This document shows, one piece after another, positions 34,201-46,479 of a stretch of DNA of 64,000 nucleotides; position 1 is the first letter of the stretch; every line of letters begins with the position of its first letter. A program made the position numbers and the translations under genes. The stretch comes from Panopea generosa (lineage: Eukaryota > Mollusca > Bivalvia > Adapedonta > Hiatellidae), in contig CM055901.1 of assembly GCA_029582155.1 (NCBI GenBank), positions 45,537,580-45,601,579 on the forward strand, read 5' to 3'. The notes beneath the pieces are model-generated. The model made no database searches. It saw only the letters and a program-made list of their open reading frames with translations, and was not told where the DNA came from.

Positions 34201-37200
34201 TACATATGGTTATACTTAATAGATAATTGAAAGAGACCTATATGTTTTATCTTCACTCTCCACCCATACATATGGTAATACTAATTAGGAAATTGACAAG
34301 ACCTATATGTTTTATCCTGACTGTCCACCCATACATATGGTTATACTAATTAAGGAATTCACAGAGACCTGACTACCAACCCATACTTATGATTATATTA
34401 AGTAGGGAATTGGCAATACATATACATATGGATATACTAAGTAGGGAATTGACGTAGACCTATATGTTTTATTCTGACTGTCCACCAATACATATGGTTA
34501 AACTAAGTAGAGAATTGACGTAGACCTATATGTTTTATTCTGATTGTCCACCCATACATATGGCTATACTAAGTAGAGAATTGACAGAGACCTATATGTT
34601 TTATTCTGACTGTCCACCAATACATATGGCTATACTAAGTAGAGAATTGACTTAGACCTATATGTTTTATTCTGACTGTCTACCAATACATATGGATATA
34701 CTAAGTAGAGAATTGACAGAGACCTATATGTTTTATTCTGATTGTCCACCCATACATATGGCTATACTAAGTAGAGAATTGACTTAGACCTATATGTTTT
34801 ATTCTGACTGTCTACCAATACATATGGTTATACTAAGTAGAGAATTGACAGAGACCTATATGTTTTATTCTGACTGTCCACCAATACATATGGCTATACT
34901 AAGTAGAGAATTGACTTAGACCTATATGTTTTATTCTGACTGTCTACCAATACATATGGCTATACTAAGTAGAGAATTGACAGAGACCTATATGTTTTAT
35001 TCTGACTGTCCACCAATACATATGGCTATACTAAGTAGAGAATTGACTTAGACCTATATGTTTTATTCTGACTGTCTACCAATACATATGGTTATACTAA
35101 GTAGAGAATTGACTTAGACCTATATGTTTTATTCTGATTGTCCACCCATACATATGGCTATACTAAGTAGAGAATTGACAGAGACCTATATGTTTTATTC
35201 TGACTGTCCACCAATACATATGGCTATACTAAGTAGAGAATTGACTTAGACCTATATGTTTTATTCTGACTGTATACCAATACATATGGTTATACTAAGT
35301 AGAGAATTGACAGAGACCTATATGTTTTATTCTGACTGTCCATCCATACATATGGCTATACTAAGTAGAGAATTGACTTAGACCTTTATGTTTTATTCTG
35401 ACTGTCTACCAATACATATGGTTATACTAAGTAGAGAATTAACGTAGACCTATATGTTTTATTCTGACTGTCCACCAATACATATGGTTATACTAATTAG
35501 AGAAATGGCAGAGACCTAAATGTTTTTTCCTGACTGTCCACCTATACATATGGTTATACTAATTAGAAAATTGACAGAGACCTAAATGTTTTATCCTGAC
35601 TGTCCACCCATACATATGGTTATACTAAGAAGAGAATTGGCAGATACCTATATCTTATATCCTGACTGTCCACCCATACATATGGTTATACTAAGTAGAA
35701 ATTGGCAGGTGCCTCAATGTTATATCCTGACTGTCCACCCATACATATGGTTATACTAAGTAGAGAATTGGCAGAGGCCTAAATGTTTTATCCTGATTGT
35801 CCACCCATACATATGGTTATACTAAGTAGAGAATTGGCAATGGCCTAAATGTTATATCCTGACTGTTCACCCATACATATTGTTATACTAAATAGAGAAT
35901 TGAAAGAGACCTAAATGTTATATCCTGACTGTCCACCCTTACATATGGTCATACTAAGTAGAGAATTGGCAGAGTCCAAAATGTTATATCCTGACTGTCC
36001 ACCTATACATATGGTTATACTAAGTAGAGAATTGGCAGAGACCTAAATGTTATATCCTGACTGTCCACCCATACATATGGTTATACTAAATAGAGAATTA
36101 AAAGAGACCTAAATGTTATATCCTGCCTGTCCACCCATACATATGGTTATACTAAGTAGAGAATTGGCAGAGTCCTAAATGTTATATCCTGACTGTCCAC
36201 CTATACATATGGTCATACTAAGTAGAGAATTGGCAGAGTCCTAAATGTTATATCCTGACTGTCCACCTATACATATGGTTATACTAAGTAGAGAATTGGC
36301 AGAGTCCTAAATGTTATATCCTGACTGTCCACCTATACATATGGTTATACTAAGTAGAGAATTGGCAGAGGCCTAAATGTTTAATCCTGACTGTCCACCC
36401 ATACATATGGTTATACTAAACAGAGAATTGGCAGAGACCTAAATGTTTTATCCTGACTGTCCACACATTCATACGGTTATACTAAGTAGACAATTGGCAG
36501 AGGCCTAAATGTTATATCCTGACTGTCCACCAAGACATATGGTTATACTAAGTAGAGAATTGGCAAATACCTAAATGTTTTATCCTGACTGTCCACCCAT
36601 ACATATGGTAATACTAGGTAGATAATTGGCAGAGGCCTAAATGTTATATCCTGACTGTCCACCAAGACATATGGTTATACTAAGTAGAGAATTGGCAAAT
36701 ACCTAAATGTTTTATCCTGACTGTCCACCCATACATATGGTTATACTAAGTAGAGAATTGGCAGAGACCTAAATGTTTAATCCTGACTGTCCACACATTC
36801 ATACGGTTATACTAAGTAAAGAATTGGCAAATACCTAAATGTTTTATCCTGACTGTCCACCCATACAAATGGTTATACTAAGTAAAGAATTGGCAGAAAC
36901 CTAAATGTTATATCCTGACTGTCCACCCATACATATGGTTATATTTAGTAGAGAATTGGCAACAGCCTAAATGTTAGTTCCTGACTGTCCTTCCAAACAT
37001 ATGGTTTTACTAAGTAGAGAAATGGCAGAGGCCTAAATGTTTAATCCTGACTGTCCACCCATACATATGGTTATACTAAATAGAGAATTGAAAGAGACCT
37101 AAATGTTTTATCCTGACTGTCCACCCATACATATGGTTATACTAATTAGAGAATTGACAGATACCTACATTATTTATCCTGACTGTCCATTTGTACATAT

Positions 37201-38140
37201 GGTTATACTTATTAGAGAATTGGCAGAGACCTATATGTTTTATCCTGACTGTCCACCCATAGATATGATTATACTAAGTAGCGAATTGACAGAGACTTAT
37301 ATGTTTCATCCTGACTGTCCACACATACATTTGATTATAATAAGTATAGAATTGACAGATACCTAAATGTTTTATCCTGACTGTCCACCCATACATATGA
37401 TTATACTTATTATAGAATTGACAGATACCTAAATGTTTTATCCTGACTGTCCACACATACATATGGTTATACTAAGTAGAGAATTGGCAGATACCTAAAT
37501 GTTTTATCCTGACTGTCCATCCATACATATGGTTATACTAAGTAGAGAATTGGCAGATACCTAAATGTTTTATCCTGACTGTCCATCCATACATATGGTT
37601 ATACTAAGTAGAGAATTGACAGAGACCTAAATGTTTTGTCCTGACTGCCCAACCATACATATGTTTATACTTATCACAGAATTGGCAGAGACCTATATGT
37701 TTTATCCTGACTTTTCACCCATACATGTGAATATACTTAGTAGAGAATTGACAGAGACTTATATGTTTCATCCTGACTGTCCACACATACATAATTTTTA
37801 TGGTTATACTTATTATAGAATTGGCAGATACCTAAATGTTTTTTCCTGACTGTTCACCCATACATATGATTATACTTAGTAGAGAATTGACAAAGACTTA
37901 TATGTTTCATCCTGACTGTCCATCCATACATTTGATTATAATAAGTAGAGAATTGACAGAGACCTATATGTTTTATTCTGACTGACCATCCATACATATG
38001 ATTATACTAAGTAGAGAATAGGCAGAGACCTAAATGTTTTATCCTGACTGTCCACCCATACATATGGTTATACTTATTTTTGAATTGGCAGAGACCAAAA
38101 TGTTTTATCCTGACTGTCCATCCACCCTTACATATTCATC
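31240..38140. repeat. 6.9-kb array of a 66-bp minisatellite (about 100 copies)
   Basis: The unit reads TTTTATCCTGACTGTCCACC, CATACATATGGTTATACTAA, GTAGAGAATTGGCAGAGACC, TATATG. Because 66 is divisible by three, frames of up to 131 codons run through parts of it, but most units contain an in-frame stop (ACCTAAATG). Subregions have distinct variants: an alternating 132-bp dimer (GACAGAGACC against GACTTAGACC) from about 34430 to 35450, and units with a 10-bp ATGTTCAAAT insert at about 32947, 33086, 33425, 33897 and 34036. Confidence 0.95.
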
Positions 38141-39488
38141 TGTTGGTTCATAATTTCATACTTGGTCTCTTACTTTGTAACCATTTCATATAATGATACA
38201 AAACTCTCTAAAAGAAGACAAACATTCATTGATTTAGCTTCAGTAAAGACAGATTAATTCCCCTTTGTGTAAACAGAATCATACTTTGTAACCATTTCAT
38301 ACAACAGTACAAAACCCTCTGTAGAAGACCACTGTTCAATGTTTACCTTCAGTAATGACAGAATTGTTCCCCTTTGGTGTAATCAGATTCACAATCTGCT
38401 AGTTTGTACAAACAAAAGAAATCCCTACCAGTGGTTTAATTGAATATCATAAATGCCTGATATGTATGAGGTTTGTGGGATTATACCAAAGGCTGTAAAA
38501 TGGTACCAGAAGCTTTCTCATTTACAGTGCTTGCTTTAGAGACAAATAGCAGCAGTGGTCCAGTGATTCATGTAATGAAAAATATATAATATCTGTATGC
38601 ATCAAAATTATTATGTATTTCTTATAAATACTGCAGAGGTGGCCTTGTTGTTTAGATACGGTAATAAGAAATACAAAATACCTGTATACATACTATATAT
38701 TTTAGTATTCTAGTATTATATATTTCTTATTACACACACCACAGGGGTGGTTCAGTGATTCATATAATAAAAAACCCCATAATACTTGTATATACATAAA
38801 AATATGACAAATAATAAATAAAACATGCAACATGCTTAGCTAAGTAGTTTATCAAAAATATATAAGTTATCAAGTTGAATAATATATACTTATAACTTGT
38901 TTCAGACAAAAGGACTTTGCTATTTTCCACATCTTATCCTGATACAACAACCAATTGAAGATGATTGTATATATATTTAACAAGATAGTGGGCATAGTTG
39001 TAGCAGTTGTTATCAGTCATTAGGCTGGGCTCAAAGTTTTATTTTTTCTGCTCTAATCTTAACTAATCAATATACATAATTCTTCTCTGTGTGAGAAAAA
39101 TGGCTAATCCACTTGTTCACAGATAGCTGTGTTTGAAGAGAGCCCATGTTATCATAAGCTGTCCCCGATAGGGAAGATGTTACCATTGTACAATGGTACA
39201 TAGACAGAGATAATGAATTTTTAAATCATGTTAAATCAAGTAAAATAAAACCTCATGACAAGCTCAAGAAAATGCTGCTTCGGCATTATTTTTGTTTAAA
39301 CTTATGTATATTTTGTTTTACATTGGTTTTGGCAAGAGTTTGAATAATGCAAATCACACTCTGCAGGATGTCTTCCTGCTAAGCAACTGTAGATAAAAAC
39401 CTTGTTCAAGAACACAATATACCATATTGGCTTCGATCACTAATGTTTGCCTGCCATCTTAAAAATGTACATGTATTCACAACATTGC
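38141..39488. other. No gene seen between two satellite arrays
   Basis: Decayed repeats, including a duplicated GTGGTTCAGTGATTCATATA-type segment near 38555 and 38748 and a SINE B fragment. Confidence 0.4.
38470..38545 (+). mobile_element. SINE family B fragment
   Basis: Only part of the body is recognisable (ATTATACCAAAGGCTG, AAATGGTACCAGAAGCTTTC). Confidence 0.4.
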
Positions 39489-40670
39489 CAACTGTCATCC
39501 ACAATGCTTAGCTCAATTTAGCTATTCTTAATAGTCTTAGTCATCTATTGTCAACTGTCATCCACAATGCTCAGCTCATCTGAGCTATTCTATATAGTCT
39601 TAGTCATCTATTGTCAACTGTCATCCACAATGCTCAGCTCATCTGATCTATTCTGTATAGTCTTAGTCATCTATTGTCATCTGTCATCCATAATGCTCAG
39701 CTCATCTGATCTATTCTGTATAGTCTTAGTCATCTATTGTCAACTGTCATCCACAATGCTCAGCTCATCTGAGCTATTCTATATAGTCTTAGTCATCTAT
39801 TGTCAACTGTCATCAACAATGCTCAGCTCATCTGAGCTATTCTTAACAGTCTTAGTCATCTATTGTCAACTGTCATCCACAATGCTCAGCTCATCTGAGC
39901 TATTCTATATAGTCTTAGTCATCTATTGTCAACTGTCATCCACAATGCTCAGCTCATCTGATCTATTCTGTATAGTCTTAGTCATCTATTGTCATCTGTC
40001 ATCCATAATGCTCAGCTCATCTGATCTATTCTGTATAGTCTTAGTCATCTATTGTCAACTGTCATCCACAATGCGCAGCTCATCTGAGCTATTCTATATA
40101 GTCTTAGTCATCTATTGTCAACTGTCATCAACAATGCTCAGCTCATCTGAGCTATTCTTAACAGTCTTAGTCATCTATTGTCAACTGTCATCCACAATGC
40201 TCAGCTCATCTGATCTATTCTGTATAGTCTTAGTCATCTATTGTCATCTGTCATCCATAATGCTCAGCTCATCTGATCTATTCTGTATAGTCTTAGTCAT
40301 CTATTGTCAACTGTCATCCACAATGCTCAGCTCATCTGAGCTATTCTATATAGTCTTAGTCATCTATTGTCAACTGTCATCAACAATGCTCAGCTCATCT
40401 GAGCTATTCTATATAGTCTTAGTCATCTATTGTCAACTGTCATCCACAATGCTCAGCTCATCTGAGCTATTCTATATAGTCTTAGTCATCTATTGTCAAC
40501 TGTCATCAACAATGCTCAGCTCATCTGAGCTATTCTTAACAGTCTTAGTCATCTATTGTCAACTGTCATCCACAATGCTCAGCTCATCTGAGCTATTCTT
40601 AACAGTCTTAGTCATCTATTGTCATCTGTCATTCACCATTCTAAAACTTGTATGAACTTATCCATATAGC
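39489..40670. repeat. 63-bp minisatellite with a five-unit higher-order repeat
   Basis: The unit reads CAACTGTCATCCACAATGCT, CAGCTCATCTGAGCTATTCT, ATATAGTCTTAGTCATCTAT, TGT. Variants (GAGCTATTCTATATAG, GATCTATTCTGTATAG, GAGCTATTCTTAACAG) occur in the same order in units 1-5 and 6-10, giving a 315-bp higher-order repeat. About 18 units are clear; decayed copies continue to about 40900. Most units contain the short inverted pair AGCTCA, TC, TGAGCT. Confidence 0.95.
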
Positions 40671-41260
40671 CAGTTAGTCTAGCAAGCCTATTGTCAGCTG
40701 TAATCAACAATTCTGAGCTCATTTGAGCAGTTCCATACAGACTATGAGTCATCTCTCTGTCATCCACAATTCTAAATAATCTGAGCTATCCACCTTACAG
40801 CCTATGAGTCGTCATTGCCAATAGTCATCCACCTTTCTTAGTTATTCTGCACTATTTCATGTACCCCACAAGTCATCATTCGTTTCAACTCTCATTCACG
40901 ATACTTTAATGACTTTTTCTTTAAATGTATTGTACATGTATATGTTTTGATTGATTAGTCATGATGAGCTAATATAGATTGTAGTTTTGTGGAGACTCAT
41001 ACTAAGTATTTGTATAAATTGGAGTTTCTTTGGTCAACATTGCTTAGTCTTTGGCAATCTGTACAGTTTAATTAAAGTGAAGTTTATGTATTTTTTTGTA
41101 TTATTTGCATTAATTCTAGTAAAAACTGTTATCCTCGTATAAATTTGAAAATTGACAAAAATGTCACTGAAATTGTGCATATTAAGTATAAGTATATTAT
41201 CTATATGTATATTTAAATGACGTATTCAATATCTTTACACGTTTTTATTTTAGGGTTTAA

Positions 41261-41494
41261 ATTGGGTTTAACGTCATTTTCAAAACCTTTCAGGTTATAT
41301 AATTATGGCATATCCAGTTTTACTGGTGTAGGAAGACCTCAGACTGAATAGAATCATCGTTTTTCCAAAAGTAACTCGCAAACTTTCTCACATAAAGATT
41401 TTGGAGCCAGCAAGACTCAAACCTACAACCTTAGCAGTGAGAGGTAAGTGATCATGAGATAAAGCCTTAGGCCACTAGGTGACAGAGGACCCCA
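41261..41494 (-). mobile_element. SINE family A
   Basis: The inverted 3' end (GGGTTTAACGTC, TTTCAGGTTATAT), the body with TCGCAAACTTTCTCACAT and the decayed tRNA-like head near 41490 are all recognisable. Confidence 0.7.
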
Positions 41495-41616
41495 GTTTTT
41501 ATTATACAACCGTATGCCCATACACAGCACAGCTCAGGTTTTTGCTAAATAAAAGCATAATTTCTGTGTTAAATGCTTAAATAGTCAAATGAAAAAATAT
41601 TTGGAAGAAACATTGT

Positions 41617-41745
41617 GATGTTGAGAAAGTTTGTCAGCTTTTTGCGGAAGGATGGTGGTTCTACTCAGATTCAGTCTGTGGTTTTCCTCCACCAATATAA
41701 TTGTGTATGGTAAACCCAATTAAAGCAAAAACAAAACAAAAAACG
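41617..41745 (+). mobile_element. SINE family A, 5'-truncated
   Basis: Only the body and 3' end remain (AGTTTGTCAGCTTTTTGCGG, GGTTCTACTCAGATTC, GGTAAACCCAATTAAA). The tRNA-like head is missing. Confidence 0.6.
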
Positions 41746-43589
41746 AAGTTTGAACTCATTAAAAGTGGGGTTGTAGAGTATAGGATAGAGTTAGTTGTTA
41801 ATGCTAAAAGTTGCATGTTCGATTCCCAGCTTGACCTGATGGCTAGGATGTTGACTTGAGAATGGTTAGTTTACTATAATTCATACTACTGTTGTTGTAG
41901 ACTTTAAAATTAGGGTGTGACACAGCGGAAAACAACAACAAAACCAATTCTAACTGCAAAATCCATATTACAAAATGTTTCTTAAAATAACAATTATGAA
42001 AACTGGAAATGTTTTGAAAATGTAGATAAAACCCCATTAAAAAAAGCTGAATATACATAGGATATAAGATTGCATTAAAATATTCTTCATTTAATCCCCA
42101 AAAACATCAGACTGCTTTGATTTGAATTTTGGTTTTCATTAATTGTGTTATAATAGGTGTAATATTTGCTTAAATTGTGCAAAACTCTGCATTATTTAGT
42201 GTATTATAATAATATTTGTAAAGACGCTGATAAATTTTGCTGAACTTGTAGAGATATTTGGATGACCTCTGCTCCATAAATGTGTATAATATTTTGTAAA
42301 AGCAGGACATTTGACCAAGATAACACATTGAGTATGGATTCCCCTAGTAGTTATCACAGGAACTCTAATCCTTGCAGCATTAACGACACAATCATTTGGT
42401 AATTTTTCACCCATCAGTTCTTGTCTGTGTTAATACTTTACCAGTGTCATATCAAAGTTTAGCCCTGTTTTCACAAATATTTCATATGGAGGGGCTGTCT
42501 ACAAGATATTTGTAAATCATAACCTTTTTAAAAATTTGATATCTTTAAAGCCATGTTTAAATTGACTCAAGAAAAAATGTAATGCTGTAGCTGTGTTTTC
42601 TGTCAATTTATCAATCTGTGGGCATTTATACCCCACCCATTTGGTATGTTGTTGCATAATGTTCGTATTATAGCTTGTTTTCGACCCTTTGAAAAACAAA
42701 AGTTTAAATTTTTCATTGATTCTTATATTTTAATGTCTTATATTAATTTTTAACCAAATGTTGGCTCTATTTTATTTTTGTTAATATATATTGTATAGAA
42801 CATTACAACCTTCGGATATCTTATTCACTTTGGAACCCAAAACTGTTATTGGGTATTTATATGAAGTGTAAAATGTATACAGATTGATATATTTTGGCAT
42901 AGAACACAATACAATAGTAACTTGTTCATGGGAAATATCTTTGATACATTCCTGGCCCCATTTGAGCCTTTCATCCCTCCCCCCTATTTTTTTAACCTCC
43001 GCCCCACGTACATGTATTTACTATATCACTGATATAAAATGATAGAGCTATGCCTGTGTATATAAAGTAAAATATTATAGATATTAAATCTTCTTGATCT
43101 AGATAGTTTAAAGTGCAATGTCATTTGACATGTGAGGACCAAGCACATCCAGAAAACTATTTACAGCATCTAACAGCTGAAGTAAAGCTAGCCACTGAAT
43201 CAGTGGCTGAGTTGCTTTGAAAATTACATCATCTGGAATAGAATTTCAGTCCCTTACAGTGTTTGGGATAAAACTTGAAAATATCTGTTCTTGCATAAGG
43301 AACAACAAATGAAAATTCATTCCTACTGTGACTTTGCGTATCCATTTATCTAACACTTGTTAGTTTTTAAATAAGGTTCTGTGACAAGGCTCGAATAATC
43401 GAGTTGAGGCTATTCTCCAAAAGCTCTTATTTTGTTTGTTCACACATATTTTTAGGCATTTTAGGCATATTATTAACTAAGAAAACTGAACATATTTCAA
43501 TGTTTTGCAATGTCTTTTCTCTGATTTACATTAAAGTTAATAAAATATTAGACTGAAAGTTTGATTTAATAAACAGGGAATATACGGAT
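41746..43589. other. No confident gene
   Basis: Two minus-strand frames (42196-42414 and 42517-42699) are slightly protein-like but separated by stops and not recognised. The rest is AT-rich. Confidence 0.35.
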
Positions 43590-44577
43590 CTAAGCATGCA
43601 TGTGGATGTTATAAACACTGAATATACTGATTCATGCATGCATCTGGATGTTGTAAACACTGAATATATAGATCCATGCATGCACGTTGGATGTTATAAA
43701 CACAGTATGTACTGATCCATGCATGCATGTTGATGTTGTAAACACTGAATATAAAGATCCATGCATGCACGTGGATGTTGTAAACACTGAATATACAGAT
43801 CCATGCATGCACCTGGATGTTGTTAACACTGAATATACAGATCCATGCATGCACGCTCGATGTTATAAACACTGAATATACAGATCCATGCCTGTAGTTG
43901 GATGTTATAAACACAGAATATACTGATCCATGCATGCACGTGGATGTTATAAACACTGAATATACAGATCCATGCATGCACGTTTGATGTTATAAACACT
44001 GAATATACAGATCCATGCCTGTAGTTGGATGTTATAAACACAGAATATACTGATCCAAGCATGCACGTGGATGTTATAAACACTGAATATACAGATCCAT
44101 GCATGCAGGTGGTTGTTGTAAACACTGATTATACAGATCCATGCATGCACATTTGATGTTATAAACACAGAATATACTGATCCATGCATGCACGTGGATG
44201 TTATAAACACAGAATATACAAATCCATGCCTGTACATTGGTTGTTATAAACACTAAATATACAGATCCTTGCATGCAGGTGGATATTATAAACACTGAAT
44301 ATACAAATCATTGCATGCATGTGGATGTTATAAACATGGAATATACAGATCCATGCATGCATGTGGATGTTATAAACATGGAATATACAGATCCATGCAC
44401 GCATGTGGATGTTATAAACATGGAATATACAGATCTATGCATGCATGTGGATGTTATAAACACTGAATATACAGATCCATGAATGCACATGGATGTTATA
44501 AACAAGGAATATACAGATCCATGCATGCACGTGGATGTTATAAACACGGAATATACAGATCCATGCATGCATGTGGA
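43590..44577. repeat. 42-43-bp minisatellite, about 23 copies
   Basis: The unit is GTGGATGTTATAAACACTGA, ATATACAGATCCATGCATGC, AC. Landmark CCATGCATGC occurs at 43674, 43717, 43759, 43801 and 43843. Several units create CACGTG. Overlapping frames of 60-120 codons on both strands are by-products. Confidence 0.95.
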
Positions 44578-45371
44578 AATCGACTTTCACAATGTTTATT
44601 TTGTCTAATGCATGTACTAGTTACAATTGGGGTTATATCTGACACTTTATGGTTCGCATCTACTTTCACTAGTTGCAGTTTGTGTTACCTGACACTTAAT
44701 TGTTCGAATTAAATTATGTAGACCATTTTACATGTGTATTTCTTTTTATAACACCAAATATATATGTGTATGCAGGGCTGTCATTAGAAGCTGGGAGACA
44801 GGGATTTCCCCACGGATTTTCTTACTTGAACAACCTGCTATTTTAAGCTGATTTTCTTCCATTTTTTGTTGCAGACCCCCAGACCCCGCAACTTCTTTTT
44901 TCCTTTCACCCACCTACTTTAGAACTTAATGAAAGCCCTGGTATGAAAAGGGGAAGTTTCTTGTTTTGTTCAGTGTATTAATTTTGTGAAGTTGTCTACT
45001 TGGGTATAATATTTGTATTATTTTATCTTCTTGGAGTTACAGAGGGAGATGTAGAAAACTGGGTAAAAGTTAAAGTATACATGCTTTATGCACACATTGT
45101 AGTATTGGTGTAGGTTAATGTGAGTGGGTGGGGTACTCTTTGATGCTTCTGGTCAATAACTATAAAGGCAAGCATAGAGAAGATGGGGCTGTGATTCATA
45201 AAAGAATACTTGAAGTAAGAGTTGACACTGAATCACTCTCACTCATTAACCAATTTACTTGCTTGCTCAATCAATCACTCAACAAGTCGAAATTCACTCA
45301 CTAACTTGCCCACTTTCTCACCCCACTCATAATTTCTAAGTTTAAATTTGATATCAGCGTTTCATTCACTC

Positions 45372-45565
45372 TTGAGGTCTTCTGTGGTTGACTGGTCTAA
45401 GGCACCATTTCAAGATCACTTGTAACCTCTCACTGCTGAGGTTGTAGGTTCAAGTCCCGCTCAGTCCAAAATCTTTATGTGAGAAAGTTTGCCAGTTACT
45501 TGCAGAAGGACAGTGGTTCTATTCAGATTGCTATCTATAACCCGAAATGTGTTGAAAATGGTGTA
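45372..45565 (+). mobile_element. SINE family A
   Basis: The head (TGGTTGACTGGTCTAAGGC), B box (GGTTCAAGTCC) and body (GTTTGCCAGTTACTTGCAG) are present. The tail end is disturbed by a short AATGTACACCAA repeat. Confidence 0.7.
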
Positions 45566-45654
45566 CAAACAATGTACACCAAACAATGTACACCAAGATT
45601 ATCCTTAGAGTATCTTAGCAATCTGATCAGTGTCTGCGCTGCTTGGCTCTTGTC

Positions 45655-45885
45655 TATATGATAATTCCTGGCCCTCCAATCTCGGCCCAGTCACAGTCTC
45701 CATGATGATTATAATTTACTTCTCATTGTTAATTTTCTCTCATCGCATATTCAAGTGGAAAGTTATCAGTTACTTACAGAGATGGGTGTGCTCAAATACT
45801 GGTTAACCTTCCAGAATACCAGGAAAGAGTGGTTGGGTAAACTGATTGTCTGTTACCCCTCGCTGGCATGAAAAGGATGTTAACT
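45655..45885 (+). mobile_element. SINE family C, decayed head
   Basis: The body (CAGTCTCCATGATGATT, AGTTATCAGTTACTTACAGA, GATGGGTGTGCTCAAATACT) and the 3' end (GATTGTCTGTTACCCCTCGC) are present. Confidence 0.65.
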
Positions 45886-46479
45886 ATTCAAATTCTATTT
45901 GTTAATGAAATTTTAGAAAAGAGGAATGGAAGAATTTGCAATAGAAATTAGACAAGTTAAGAACTAGTATATTAAATTGCTTGCAAGATGTTGTCATATT
46001 TAGTACTACCCATAATGCTCTACTTTTATACTCACTAACTATGTTTCAACTTGATACTTTTCATTAGATTGAGTATCTGCAGATATGTAATTATGACAGG
46101 TCATGTTCAAATTGTGAATACGTTTATCAGGAAGACAAGAGATGGTTGATATCTCGTTTAAGCAAGACATTTTAGATATGCAATATTTGTTTAACAAAAT
46201 TTCATATCTCGGCTTTGTCCTCCTTTAGATTACCATATAATAGTATATACATTGTAGAAATGTGTGGTTTGTCTACGTAATCAGTCAATTAAAATGAATG
46301 CTGATGAGTTTCAGCTTAATTAAGAGTGCATTGAACTATGGCCTAGTCTGACCGTTTACACCAGTTAATTAAGATGAATAATAAACGTTATATAGTTTAA
46401 TAGACAGCCTGTATACAGAACGTGTGGTAATAAAAGTAATATAAAAACCTGTTTATAAACAGGTATTATAGTAAACAAT

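Noticed and set aside
31860-37849. Frames of 60-131 codons with MFYPDCPPIHMVIL units
   Set aside because: These are the 66-bp array; most units carry a stop in the same frame, and both strands give similar frames.
39567-40655. 362-codon open frame as a membrane-protein gene
   Set aside because: It is entirely the 63-bp minisatellite read in one frame; repeat length divisible by three and lack of a stop in that frame explain it.
42196-42699. Two minus-strand frames that look slightly protein-like
   Set aside because: They are separated by multiple stops without convincing splice sites, and neither resembles a known family.
43609-44568. Many overlapping frames with MHGSVYSVFITS units
   Set aside because: They are by-products of the 42-43-bp array on both strands and in several frames.
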